The translations under genes were made by a program, and so were the position numbers. This document shows, piece after piece, positions 15,665 to 24,278 of a stretch of 38,112 nt of DNA (its first letter is position 1; every line of letters starts with the position of its first letter). The notes beneath the pieces were generated by a model, which was not told where the DNA came from, searched no databases, and saw nothing but the letters and a program-made list of their open reading frames with translations. This DNA is from an uncultured Roseburia sp. (GTDB taxonomy: Bacteria; Bacillota; Clostridia; Lachnospirales; Lachnospiraceae): NCBI GenBank assembly GCA_910577925.1, contig CAJTOI010000029.1, positions 1 through 38,112 on the forward strand. Direction: 5' to 3'.

Positions 15665-17320
15665 TCACGTATTCTCGGCAAGCGCATTCATCAGCGTCGG
15701 AATCATCTGCTTTTTCCGGGACACAATCCCGTCGAGCAGAATGCCCGACGCATCCTCCTGCCTGCGGAACGCCCTTGCAAGGATGCGCCCTGCCTCGTTT
15801 CCGGCACAGATAATCTTCGAGGATTCCGCTAAGATATCGGTAAGCATCACATAAACCATGTCAAGCTTTTTCTCCGCGAGCACCTGCACCATAAACGGCC
15901 GCAGCTGCTCTCCGAGCCCGTCAAGCTCCTCCCTGCTCATCGCGCTGATCTGCGCTACGCCAAAATCCGTCTCTTCCGTGTGAAACACCTTGAAATCCTG
16001 ATAAAAGATCTCCTCGGTCGTCTTATTTTTAAAATCACTTCCGGCACGGAACATATTTTTTGCGTGCTCCTCGATCTCCACCCCGGCGATCGCGGCGAGG
16101 CTCTCCGCCGCCGTCTTATCGGCCGCCGTGCAGGTCGGGGACCGGAACATCAGCGTGTCGGACAGAATCGCGGACAGCAGAAGCCCGCCGATCTCCCGCG
16201 GAATCTCCACACCGTTTTCCTGATACATCTGATAGACAATCGTCGCCGTACAGCCGAGCGGCTGATTGCGGAAATACACCGGGGACATCGTCTCTAAGCT
16301 TCCGAGTCTGTGGTGGTCGATAATCTCTAAGATTTCCGCCTCCGTAACCCCGTCTACCGCCTGCGACTTTTCATTGTGGTCCACGAGAATCAGCTGCTTT
16401 TTCTGCATGCTCATAAGATTTCTGCGGGAGACCATCCCGACATATTTCCCGTTCTCGCCCAGCACCGGAAAATCCCTGTGGCGCACCTTTGACATCACTT
16501 CCTTGACGTCATCCACATAGTCGTCAATGTCAAAGGTCACAAGCTCCGCGCGCGTCATATACTGCTTAATCGGCATACTCTGGTTGATAAGGCGCGCCAC
16601 CGAAAACGTGTCAAATGGCGTCGTGATAATCACGCAGTCGCGCCGCTCCGCGAGACTCTTTACCTCCTCGCCAACCTCTAGGCCGCCGCCGATCACAATA
16701 CAGCTCGCATTGGACCGGATCGCCTGCATCTGGGCCTCCTCCCGGTCTCCTAAAATCACCAGGTCGTCATCCTCGATATAGTCGGCCATATATTCGTTGT
16801 TGGAGGTTGCGACTACCACTTTGCCGCGGATAAAAAAAGCGTGCTCGTTGCCGGCATAGACTGCTCCCTCAAGTGTCTCGGCAATCGTCTTATACTGCGT
16901 TCTTGCCTGAGAGAGCGCCCGGTTGTCGAGCACATCCATATAGGAGGTCGCAATGTCCTTTGTGACAATGATTCCCTCAACCTTCCCCATCTGATTTGTG
17001 ACGGGAAGCGTGACTACTTCTAACTTTTTCATCAGCTCCCACGCCCGTTTGAGCGAAATCTGACTGCTGACGCCCGCCGTTTTCCGGATGGAGATATCTT
17101 TTATCTGGGCGCCCGCATAGGTCACGAGTTCCGGCTCCTCCACCCCAAAATAGTCGAGTACATAGCGGGTCTCCTCGTTAATCGCACCCGCCCGCTTGGC
17201 AGCATAGCTTCTTGTGCCTATTTGATTTTTCAAATAGGCGTATGAAATTGCCGCACAGACAGAATCCGTATCCGGATTCTTATGACCTACCACCCATACT
17301 TTTTTCGGTTCCACACTCAT
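15665..17320 (-). CDS. manganese-dependent inorganic pyrophosphatase with CBS-DRTGG-CBS regulatory insert
   Basis: A family II pyrophosphatase of the DHH superfamily, 551 residues. Metal ligands are H13, D17 and D19 in GHKNPDTDS, and DHH at 335-337; the DHHA2 domain forms the C-terminus. Between the two halves lie a CBS motif (about 75-130), a DRTGG-like domain (about 140-245) and a second CBS motif (about 252-305). In characterised clostridial members this insert binds adenine nucleotides and diadenosine polyphosphates to tune activity. It removes pyrophosphate in the cytosol. GAGGAAG precedes the ATG, and it lies 21 nt after the coiled-coil membrane gene, so the two are probably co-transcribed. 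Confidence 0.93.
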   Translation of the reverse strand: MSVEPKKVWVVGHKNPDTDSVCAAISYAYLKNQIGTRSYAAKRAGAINEETRYVLDYFGVEEPELVTYAGAQIKDISIRKTAGVSSQISLKRAWELMKKLEVVTLPVTNQMGKVEGIIVTKDIATSYMDVLDNRALSQARTQYKTIAETLEGAVYAGNEHAFFIRGKVVVATSNNEYMADYIEDDDLVILGDREEAQMQAIRSNASCIVIGGGLEVGEEVKSLAERRDCVIITTPFDTFSVARLINQSMPIKQYMTRAELVTFDIDDYVDDVKEVMSKVRHRDFPVLGENGKYVGMVSRRNLMSMQKKQLILVDHNEKSQAVDGVTEAEILEIIDHHRLGSLETMSPVYFRNQPLGCTATIVYQMYQENGVEIPREIGGLLLSAILSDTLMFRSPTCTAADKTAAESLAAIAGVEIEEHAKNMFRAGSDFKNKTTEEIFYQDFKVFHTEETDFGVAQISAMSREELDGLGEQLRPFMVQVLAEKKLDMVYVMLTDILAESSKIICAGNEAGRILARAFRRQEDASGILLDGIVSRKKQMIPTLMNALAENT

Positions 17321-17341
17321 ATGCTTCCTCTGCCCTGTTCT

Positions 17342-18265
17342 CTAAAACTGAAACACGCCCAACGAATACAACATAAATACGACCAGCACCGCAAAATTTA
17401 AAACGGAAAACCAGGCAAGACATTTCACATAGCCTTTCACGGAGCCCACGCCCCGCTCCATCTCGTCCATCTTTTCGATTTTAGAGTCAAATTCATTGAA
17501 CAGATCCTGAATGTTGCGGTAGCATTTCACATTTTCGGAGTGCACCTTTTCCGACAGATCCGTCTTGATCGATTCCAACTGTGCCGTCGCATTTTCCAAA
17601 AGCGCCTTGACTTCCGCGATCTGTCCCTCAGAGAGACGCTTATTCGCAATCGCCTGCTCCTCCAAAAACTGCTTATTCGTCGCAAGCTGTTCCTCGGACA
17701 GCTTTTTGTTCGCCGCGATCTGCTCCTCATTGAGCTTGCGGTTCTCAGACAGCTGCCGTTCGCTTGCCTGCGAGACCTGCGAGACCTGCGTCGAAATGCT
17801 CTGCTCGATCTCGGTCATCTTTGCCGTGACCTGTACCGCAAGCTCGTCCACACGCTTTCCGAACGCAGTCACGATGCGGTCCGCTTCCTGCTGCCGCTCG
17901 GTCAGTATCTGCTTTAACTCCTGCGCTTTATCTTCCCGCTCATTGACAAGGGACTGCAGTTCCATGACCTTGCTTTCCTTTGAGATAAGAAGCTCCTGAA
18001 GCTGCTTTGCCTTCTCCCTGAACTCGTCAATCTGACTTAATAAGAAATCCTCTTTTTCCACTGTAGCCTGTATCCTTTCCTCTTCCTGCACCGTCCCCTC
18101 CGGCTCCGACTCGCTGCCGCTTCCCGGCTCCTCGTCTGCCGGCTTATTCCGCGGCGGTGCCGCTGCCTCCGGCTGTCTGCCGCCGTATGACTCCCCCGGT
18201 GCCTGCACTGTTCGGTTCCTCATAGGGTAAAGCTGCGAAAACAAGGACTCAAGTAAATTTGCCAT
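17342..18265 (-). CDS. coiled-coil protein with C-terminal membrane anchor, unknown function
   Basis: A 307-residue protein I do not assign to a family. Residues 1-65 are low-complexity and acidic (Pro, Glu, Ser). Residues 66-270 are predicted coiled coil, with five 11-residue units at 169-223. One hydrophobic helix at 284-303, followed by four residues, makes a tail anchor. The bulk therefore projects into the cytoplasm if it is tail-anchored, or outward if inverted. GGGGAGGAG lies directly before the ATG, and a good promoter is at 18304-18332. It precedes the CBS pyrophosphatase in the same transcript. A scaffolding role is a guess. Confidence 0.75.
   Translation of the reverse strand: MANLLESLFSQLYPMRNRTVQAPGESYGGRQPEAAAPPRNKPADEEPGSGSESEPEGTVQEEERIQATVEKEDFLLSQIDEFREKAKQLQELLISKESKVMELQSLVNEREDKAQELKQILTERQQEADRIVTAFGKRVDELAVQVTAKMTEIEQSISTQVSQVSQASERQLSENRKLNEEQIAANKKLSEEQLATNKQFLEEQAIANKRLSEGQIAEVKALLENATAQLESIKTDLSEKVHSENVKCYRNIQDLFNEFDSKIEKMDEMERGVGSVKGYVKCLAWFSVLNFAVLVVFMLYSLGVFQF
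17597..17761 (-). repeat. five tandem 33-bp units encoding 11-residue (hendecad) coiled-coil repeats
   Basis: Residues 169-223 of the coiled-coil protein divide into five units of 11 with consensus E-E-Q-I/L-A-x-N-K-K-L-S: ERQLSENRKLN, EEQIAANKKLS, EEQLATNKQFL, EEQAIANKRLS, EGQIAEVKALL. An 11-residue period favours a nearly straight, right-leaning hendecad coiled coil over the usual heptad. Confidence 0.8.
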
Positions 18266-18303
18266 TTTGCTCCTCCCCAGATTTCTGCGAAACGTTCAGA
18301 TTC

Positions 18304-18332
18304 ATTCTAACATTAACGTTTTTCTTTGTAAA
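18304..18332 (-). promoter_or_regulatory. promoter of the coiled-coil/pyrophosphatase operon
   Basis: TTTACA (18332-18327), 17 bp, TAGAAT (18309-18304) on the minus strand, about 38 bp before the ATG at 18265. Both boxes match five of six consensus bases. Confidence 0.65.
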
Positions 18333-18382
18333 GGAGGAAAAAGGGAGCAGGCCCGGACAGGGGTGCATGTTCTTTGAACTGT

Positions 18383-18929
18383 CTTTCTATTCTATAGCGG
18401 GCCGTACACTTCGCGAAGCGCCGTTTCTATGTAATGAGAACAGCTGCGGCGATTTCGTCGGAGCAAAATTTCAGTGTTTCTATGCGTCCGAATCCAAGCA
18501 TCGAATTTTGTGTCTTTCCGCTGGGCGGGCAAGAGGCCGGATGTGTCCGTCAGGCGAAAGACAATAGGGCGAACTTCCTAGCGGCATTAAGGCATACTTC
18601 TTCACAAAATCGCAATAAAACCGCGCAGCAAAGAACTCGACGCCGTCTGCTATGAAAAACCTCTGCAGAAGGCGTCTCAAACATTTTGCTGCGCGGTTAC
18701 GTTTTCCGAAGAAGTATGCCAAGTGCCGCACGAAAATTCTTAAATATTGTCTTACCGCCTGCGGACACATTCCGGCAGCCTGCCCGAACATCGGAAAGAC
18801 ACAAAACATCGCAGATGCGGGGGCGGACGCATAAGAAACACGAGATTTTGCGACCGAAACGCCGCAGCTGTTTTCTATTGCATAGAAACGGCGCTTCATG
18901 AAGCCTATAATCCGCTATCGAATAGAAAG
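18383..18929. repeat. large imperfect fold-back (inverted repeat) of ~547 bp
   Basis: The left arm (18383-18650) pairs with the right arm (18665-18929) almost throughout, with a 14-nt central loop. Perfect islands include 18591-18603 with 18708-18720, 18619-18632 with 18685-18698, and the innermost 18639-18650 with 18665-18676 (one mismatch); the outermost 18 positions (18383-18400 with 18912-18929) pair at all but one. Elsewhere the arms are diverged, roughly three quarters identical by eye with indels. Frames of 60-140 codons in this stretch are not convincing genes. It fills the intergenic space downstream of the cytidylate-kinase-like gene (minus) and upstream of the coiled-coil gene. Confidence 0.85.
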
Positions 18930-18948
18930 GCATGTTCGCAGGGCCATG

Positions 18949-19542
18949 CTATTGCATAATCCCGGAAAGGATGGCGACACAGCGCTCGATGCCCAGCCTG
19001 CTGCTGTCAAGCACCACATCGTAATTGCGGAAGTCCTCCCATTTCTTCTGTGTGTTCGCCAGATAATAGCTGGCCCGGCGTCTGTTGTTTTTCCGCTCCA
19101 CCGCACCGATCTCACGCTCCGGGATTCCGTAATCATTCCCGATGCGCTCTCGCTTTGCGTCCGCATCCGCGTGGATATAGACGCGCACCACATCCCGGTA
19201 CTCCCTGAGCGCCTCCGACGCGCAGTGCCCTATGAAGACGGCACTGCCCTGTTTTGCAAATTCCAAAATCGCGCTCTGTTCCTCTGCAAACACCTTTCCC
19301 TCTTTTGAAACCATATCCCAGTTTCCCCGCTGCACCTGGCTGACCATGTACATCGAATACAGCAGGCTGTTTGTCGCCTTCTCCTCGTAATTGCGGATTT
19401 CCTCCGGCGGCACCCCGAGTTTTTCCGATGCCTTTTCTAAAATTTCCTGTCCGTAGCAGGGGATTTCACACCGCGCCGCCAGCGCACGCGCGATTTTGGT
19501 TCCCCCGCTCCCGTACTCCCGCTCAATCGTAATATACCGCAT
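18949..19542 (-). CDS. cytidylate kinase-like family protein
   Basis: 197 residues of the cytidylate-kinase-like family, P-loop NTPases found widely in Clostridia. The N-terminus ITIEREYGSGGTKIARALA carries the glycine-rich loop, shorter than a classical Walker A, followed by an Arg-rich region (ERKNNRRRASYY) similar to the lid of CMP kinases. True CMP kinase activity is unproven for this family. GGAG lies 9 nt before the ATG. The gene begins 29 nt after the ABC exporter genes and is probably the last of that operon. The fold-back repeat starts 20 nt after its stop. Confidence 0.85.
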   Translation of the reverse strand: MRYITIEREYGSGGTKIARALAARCEIPCYGQEILEKASEKLGVPPEEIRNYEEKATNSLLYSMYMVSQVQRGNWDMVSKEGKVFAEEQSAILEFAKQGSAVFIGHCASEALREYRDVVRVYIHADADAKRERIGNDYGIPEREIGAVERKNNRRRASYYLANTQKKWEDFRNYDVVLDSSRLGIERCVAILSGIMQ

Positions 19543-19571
19543 ATGTCATCTCTCCTTCCTCATGCCGCATG

Positions 19572-21851
19572 TTATGACGCCTGCTCAAACTGACTGTTGT
19601 AGAGCTCCGCATAGAATCCGTTCTGCCGCATCAGCTCCTCGTGATTTCCGCTCTCAATGACATCCCCGTCTTTGAGCACAAGAATCAGATCCGCATTTTT
19701 AATCGTGGAAAGCCTGTGTGCGATGACAAAGGAGGTTCTCCCCTTCATAAGCTCATCCATCGCCTGCTGGATTTTCTGCTCCGTTCTCGTATCGATCGAA
19801 CTTGTGGCCTCGTCTAAAATCAGAATCGGCTTATCCGCGATCATCGCGCGCGCAATCGTCAGCTGCTGCTTCTGCCCCTGCGAAAGATTCACCTGGTCGT
19901 CTAACACCGTATCATAGCCCTTCGGCAGCGTGCGGATAAAATGGTCGAGTCCCACCGCTCTACAGGCATCTTTCATTTTTTCTTCCGAATTATTCTCGGA
20001 ACAGTAGACCAGATTCTCGCGGACCGTCCCCGCAAACAGCCAGGTGTCCTGTAACACCATACAGAACTGTGCGTGCACCTCCTCACGCTTCAGGTTTGAG
20101 GTCGGAATCCCGTCAATCCGGATCTCCCCGCTGTTAATCTCATAAAACCGCATCAGCAAATTGACCAGCGTCGTCTTTCCGGCTCCGGTCGGTCCGACAA
20201 TCGCAACCTTCTGCCCCGCCTTCGCGTCGGCGGAAAAATCATTGATAATAATTTTTCCCGGGTCATAGCCGAACCGGACATGCGAGAAAGAGACATCCCC
20301 TCTTGTGTTGACAAGCGCTCCCGTCTTTTCGCTCTCGTCCGCCATCTCCTCGGCATCGAGAAATTCAAAGACACGCGATGCGGCTGCGCCCGCCGACTGC
20401 AGGGACTGCGCCGCCTGCGCGATCTGTGAAAGCGGCTGGGTAAAATACCGGATGTACATAATAAACGACACGATAACGCCGAAGGAAATTTTTCCGTCCA
20501 ACGCGAGCGCCGCACCTGTCACACAGACTGCCACATAGCCGAAATTCCCGATAAAAGTCATAATCGGCATCATAAGGCCGGACAATGCCTGTGCCTTAAA
20601 GCCGCTGTCTCTGAGCCTGCCGTTTAAACGGTCAAATTCATCTTTCGCAGCCTCCTCGCCGTTGTAAGCCTTTACCACGGTATGCCCCGAATAGATTTCC
20701 TCAATATGTCCGTTGATCGCGCCAAGGTGTTTTTGCTGGCGCGTAAAATATTTCTGGGAACGCCCCATAATCGCCATCATCAGCACAAACCCGACTGCGG
20801 TCGCAAGAACACCGGTCCCCGTCAGCGTCAGATTTGTCTTTAACATCATAATCAGAGAACCCGCAAACAGTGTGACGGCCGAAACCAGCATTCCGACGCT
20901 CATATTTAAGGACATCCCGATTGTGTCCACATCATTGGTCACGCGCGAGAGCACATCACCGGTAGAATTGTGGTGATAATAACTCATCGGAAGGCGGTTG
21001 ATTTTTTCGGATATATCATTCCGCAGCTTTTTGGATACCATCTGCGTCACGGTAGACATCACCCAGCCCTGCGTCGCCGATAAAACCGCGCCGATGACAT
21101 ACAGTGTCACCAGTATCATTGCGATCTCCACAACTCTGTCCATGTCAACTGACGGCTTTATGAGCCCGTAAACCGACGCTGGGAGTTCGTCAAACGCCCC
21201 GAGCGCGGCGTCCGCATCCTCCCTGTCAATGCCGGAGAGAAGTTCTGACATCACCCTCTGGTCCTCTGCGCCGATCGTCACGCCGTCGACTGTGATATCC
21301 GTGTAGAGTGCATTCTTTACCGTTTCGGGAAGTTCTTCCAAAAGCTCCGCCGCCGCTTCCGCGGTTTCGTTTTCGACAGTAACGCTTCCGAACAGCTCCA
21401 TCGCCGCCATCTGATCTTCGACGGGAATCGTCACGCCGTTGACTTCTATCTCTCCCGGCTGCGGCAGCTGTGTCATATCCGACGGCTGCGGCGCATCCGG
21501 CTGCTGTTCCATATCCGATACCGGCATCATATTGCCCGCAATGGCCGTCATTACCGTCTCCGCATTTGCGGAGAGATTCTCTGCCATTGTCTCCGTAATC
21601 TCTGCAAGCTTTTTGGCATCCGGCGCGATTCCCTCCGCGACCACATCCGTGATCTCCGACAGTTTATCCGGCCCTGCCAGCGTCAGTATCGTGCCGCCCG
21701 CCGAACAAACCATGGCGATGAGAATGGCCGCCCAGTATTTTCTGCAGTAGTTGAGAAGCTTTCCCCAGGTACCGCGCGCGATTTTTTCGTTATTCTGACG
21801 GCCGCCGGCTCTGCCCGGGCCGCCTCCCATATGTCCCATTCGTCCTCCCAT
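19572..21851 (-). CDS. ABC exporter half-transporter (catalytic partner) with large extracytoplasmic insert
   Basis: 759 residues: six membrane helices fused to an ATPase domain. The ATPase has Walker A GPTGAGKTT, the variant signature LSQGQ, Walker B ILILDEATSSID with the catalytic glutamate, and the switch histidine in IAHRLST. Between the first and second membrane helices lies an acidic insert of about 190 residues predicted outside the membrane. The start ATG at 21851 overlaps the stop of the partner gene (TAATG) and has AAAGGAGG upstream; the longer frame to 22034 is spurious. With the previous gene it forms a heterodimeric exporter of the BmrCD/TM287-288 type. The substrate is unknown. 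Confidence 0.93.
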   Translation of the reverse strand: MGGRMGHMGGGPGRAGGRQNNEKIARGTWGKLLNYCRKYWAAILIAMVCSAGGTILTLAGPDKLSEITDVVAEGIAPDAKKLAEITETMAENLSANAETVMTAIAGNMMPVSDMEQQPDAPQPSDMTQLPQPGEIEVNGVTIPVEDQMAAMELFGSVTVENETAEAAAELLEELPETVKNALYTDITVDGVTIGAEDQRVMSELLSGIDREDADAALGAFDELPASVYGLIKPSVDMDRVVEIAMILVTLYVIGAVLSATQGWVMSTVTQMVSKKLRNDISEKINRLPMSYYHHNSTGDVLSRVTNDVDTIGMSLNMSVGMLVSAVTLFAGSLIMMLKTNLTLTGTGVLATAVGFVLMMAIMGRSQKYFTRQQKHLGAINGHIEEIYSGHTVVKAYNGEEAAKDEFDRLNGRLRDSGFKAQALSGLMMPIMTFIGNFGYVAVCVTGAALALDGKISFGVIVSFIMYIRYFTQPLSQIAQAAQSLQSAGAAASRVFEFLDAEEMADESEKTGALVNTRGDVSFSHVRFGYDPGKIIINDFSADAKAGQKVAIVGPTGAGKTTLVNLLMRFYEINSGEIRIDGIPTSNLKREEVHAQFCMVLQDTWLFAGTVRENLVYCSENNSEEKMKDACRAVGLDHFIRTLPKGYDTVLDDQVNLSQGQKQQLTIARAMIADKPILILDEATSSIDTRTEQKIQQAMDELMKGRTSFVIAHRLSTIKNADLILVLKDGDVIESGNHEELMRQNGFYAELYNSQFEQAS

Positions 21852-23608
21852 TATGCCAGTTCCTCCTTTGACAGCTGTGAATATGCGATCTGCCGATATA
21901 CCTCGCAGGATTCCATCAATTCGCTGTGCGTACCCGCACCGGCTACTTTTCCTCCGTCCAGCACCAGAATCAGATCCGCATCCCGGATGGTGCCGATGCG
22001 CTGCGCGACGATCAGCTTTGTCGCCTCCGCGCATTTCGTCCGCAGTGTCTCTCTGAGCGTCCGGTCGGTCTTATAGTCGAGCGCGGAAAACGAATCGTCG
22101 AAGATCAGAATTTCCGGATCCTTTGCAATGGCCCGCGCAATGGAGAGCCGCTGCTTCTGTCCGCCCGAAAAATTGCTTCCGCCCTGCGCCACATAGCCCT
22201 TGTAGGTTCCCTCCTGCCGTTCCACAAACTCCGTTCCCTGCGCCACGTCCACCGCATTCTTTACCGCTTCCTCGGTGACGGGTCCCTTTCCGCTGTCCCC
22301 GTACGCCACGTTTGAGGTGATATCACCGGAAAACAGAATCGCTTTCTGAGACACATAGCCGATTTTGCTGCGCAGCTCTTTCTGCCGGTACTCCTTCACA
22401 TTGAGGCCGTCCACAAGCACCTCCCCCTCCGTCGCATCGTAAAACCGCGGTATCAGGTTGACCACGGTACTCTTGCCGCAGCCGGTCGAACCGATAAATG
22501 CCACGGTCTGTCCCTTCTTCGCCCGAAAGCTGATATTTTCTATGACGTTGGCCGCCGCATCGGGATAGCGGAACGATACATTTTTAAACTCCACTTCTCC
22601 GACAGCCCCGGCCGAAGCCGACGTCTTTGTTCCGTCCTGCACCCGCACTTTCGTCTCAAGTACCTCCAGAATACGCTTTGCAGCAACCGACGCTCTCGGC
22701 CAGATCATAAAGATCATCACCAGCATCATAAAGGACATGACAACCTGCATCGCATAGGAGATAAATACCACCATGTCGGAAAACAGTGTCAGCTTGCTGC
22801 TCATCGCCGCGTTGTTGATCAGAATCGCCCCCACCCAGTAGATCGAGAGCGTCAGTCCGTTCATAATGGCCTGAATCCCGGGCATCAGAAAGCTCAGCGT
22901 GCGGTTTGCAAACAGGTTTGCAGACGTCAGGTTCTCATTTGCACGGGAAAATTTTTCTTCCTGATAGTTCTCCGCATTGTACGCCCGCACAACGTTTAAT
23001 CCTGTCAGATTCTCTCTTGTCACCCGGTTTAAATCATCGGTAAGCACCTGCATTTTTTTAAATTTCGGCGTCGCAAGGGAAATGCAGATCAGAACCACCG
23101 CAAGCAGAAGCACCACCGCAATCGCCGTGGAAGCCGTCCACTGCCAGCTCTTATTATAAATTTTTAAAATCGCCCACACAGCCATAATCGGCGCCTTCAC
23201 GATCGCCTGCAGCCCCATGATAATTACCATCTGCACCTGCTGCACATCGTTCGTCGTGCGCGTGATAAGACTTGCCGTGGAAAACCGGCCGATTTCCTCC
23301 ATGGAAAAATCCTGTACCTTATGGAACAGTTTTCCGCGCAGATTCGCCGAAAAGCTGACTCCCACTCCGGCTGCGGACACCGCCACCGCCACCGCGGAAA
23401 TCAGACTCCCGAGCGCACATGCAAGCATCTTGGCGCCGGCCGCAATAATCTCGCCAAGCTCGCTGCCTTCGGTCTGAACCAGCACCGTAATCTCCGACAT
23501 ATAGTCGGGAAGCTTCAAATCCAGCCACACCTGCGCCACGATAAAGACCACCGCGAAAAGCAGAAATGCCACATCCTTTTTTGTCAGGTTTCGAAACAGT
23601 TTAAACAT
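21851..23608 (-). CDS. ABC exporter half-transporter (degenerate-site partner)
   Basis: 585 residues: six membrane helices then an ATPase domain. Walker A is GSTGCGKST and the signature is a canonical FSGGQ, but Walker B is followed by Asp instead of Glu (ILIFDDSFSALD), and the switch histidine is replaced by Gln (VAQRIGT). This is the known pattern of the non-hydrolysing half in heterodimeric type IV exporters; the downstream gene supplies the catalytic glutamate and histidine. ATG 23608 has GAGGAGGG about 10 nt upstream and lies 4 nt after the MarR stop; a GTG at 23629 is the alternative. Confidence 0.93.
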   Translation of the reverse strand: MFKLFRNLTKKDVAFLLFAVVFIVAQVWLDLKLPDYMSEITVLVQTEGSELGEIIAAGAKMLACALGSLISAVAVAVSAAGVGVSFSANLRGKLFHKVQDFSMEEIGRFSTASLITRTTNDVQQVQMVIIMGLQAIVKAPIMAVWAILKIYNKSWQWTASTAIAVVLLLAVVLICISLATPKFKKMQVLTDDLNRVTRENLTGLNVVRAYNAENYQEEKFSRANENLTSANLFANRTLSFLMPGIQAIMNGLTLSIYWVGAILINNAAMSSKLTLFSDMVVFISYAMQVVMSFMMLVMIFMIWPRASVAAKRILEVLETKVRVQDGTKTSASAGAVGEVEFKNVSFRYPDAAANVIENISFRAKKGQTVAFIGSTGCGKSTVVNLIPRFYDATEGEVLVDGLNVKEYRQKELRSKIGYVSQKAILFSGDITSNVAYGDSGKGPVTEEAVKNAVDVAQGTEFVERQEGTYKGYVAQGGSNFSGGQKQRLSIARAIAKDPEILIFDDSFSALDYKTDRTLRETLRTKCAEATKLIVAQRIGTIRDADLILVLDGGKVAGAGTHSELMESCEVYRQIAYSQLSKEELA

Positions 23609-23612
23609 TCTG

Positions 23613-24056
23613 TCAGTCCCTCCTCTCACTCTCCTGTATATTGGCGTAGATTTTTTTCGTCACATTGACAAAGGTTTCGATTTCTTCCTCCGACAATCCG
23701 GAAAGCATTTTCCGGTTTATTGTCCGCACCATTTCCACCGTCCTGTCAGACAAATCAATTCCCACCTGCGTGATCCGCACCTTTTTGATACGTTTGTCCT
23801 GCGCGTCCGTAAAAGTCGTCACATAGTTTTTCTGCTCTAATCTCTTTACAATCTCAACCGTCGTCGACTGCGCGAGATGAAGAAGCTGTTCAAATTCCTT
23901 AAAGGTGCACTCGCCGCTTCCTTTCATATTCAGCAGTGTCAAAGCTCCCATCTGCACCATCGTCAAATCGTACTGCCGCAGCACACTGTCCGCATGCCTT
24001 TTGATGCTGTCGTGCATTTCCTTTATGGCATACAGGCAATCAAACTGACTGTCCAT
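23613..24056 (-). CDS. MarR family regulator of the ABC exporter operon
   Basis: 147 residues, winged helix. The recognition region reads FEQLLHLAQSTTVEIVKRLEQKNYV, and the wing contains DAQDKRIKKVRIT. ATG 24056 has GGAGG at 5 nt; a GTG two codons earlier overlaps that spacing. It is the first gene of MarR > ABC > ABC > cytidylate-kinase-like. A 20-bp palindrome on the promoter suggests that it represses itself and the exporter until a toxic ligand binds. Confidence 0.9.
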   Translation of the reverse strand: MDSQFDCLYAIKEMHDSIKRHADSVLRQYDLTMVQMGALTLLNMKGSGECTFKEFEQLLHLAQSTTVEIVKRLEQKNYVTTFTDAQDKRIKKVRITQVGIDLSDRTVEMVRTINRKMLSGLSEEEIETFVNVTKKIYANIQESERRD

Positions 24057-24127
24057 CGTCACCTCCGTTTCCGGGCGGCAAACCGCCGTTTGCCGCCGCT
24101 TTATGGCTCCTTTCAGATTTGTTCCCT

Positions 24128-24171
24128 ACTATATCACGGTAATTTTTATATTTCAATAGTGCACGATTGAA
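24128..24171 (-). promoter_or_regulatory. promoter and palindromic operator of the MarR-ABC operon
   Basis: On the minus strand TTGAAA (24156-24151), 17 bp, TATAGT (24133-24128). A 20-bp palindrome TTCAATAGTGCACGATTGAA (24152-24171) with one mismatched pair overlaps the -35 box. The size and symmetry suit a MarR dimer. Confidence 0.75.
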
Positions 24172-24213
24172 TTTTATACTTTTTTAAGATTCAGGCGCGA
24201 TCTGCCGTGCTGT

Positions 24214-24254
24214 AAAAAAGCCACAAAGTGTCCGCAGAGACACTTCATAGCTTT
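24214..24254 (-). terminator. terminator of the glycoside hydrolase operon
   Basis: Stem AAGTGTC (24226-24232) with GACACTT (24239-24245), extended by AAAAAGC/GCTTTT outer pairing across small internal bulges. On the minus strand it is followed by six T (24219-24214). It starts 25 nt past the GH43 stop codon. Confidence 0.7.
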
Positions 24255-24278
24255 TCCTGTTTTCCGAATTTCTTTTGC

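Noticed and set aside
18259..18933. Several 60-140 codon ORFs inside the fold-back on both strands
   Set aside because: Their translations resemble each other only because the DNA arms are inverted copies; no convincing starts or domains.
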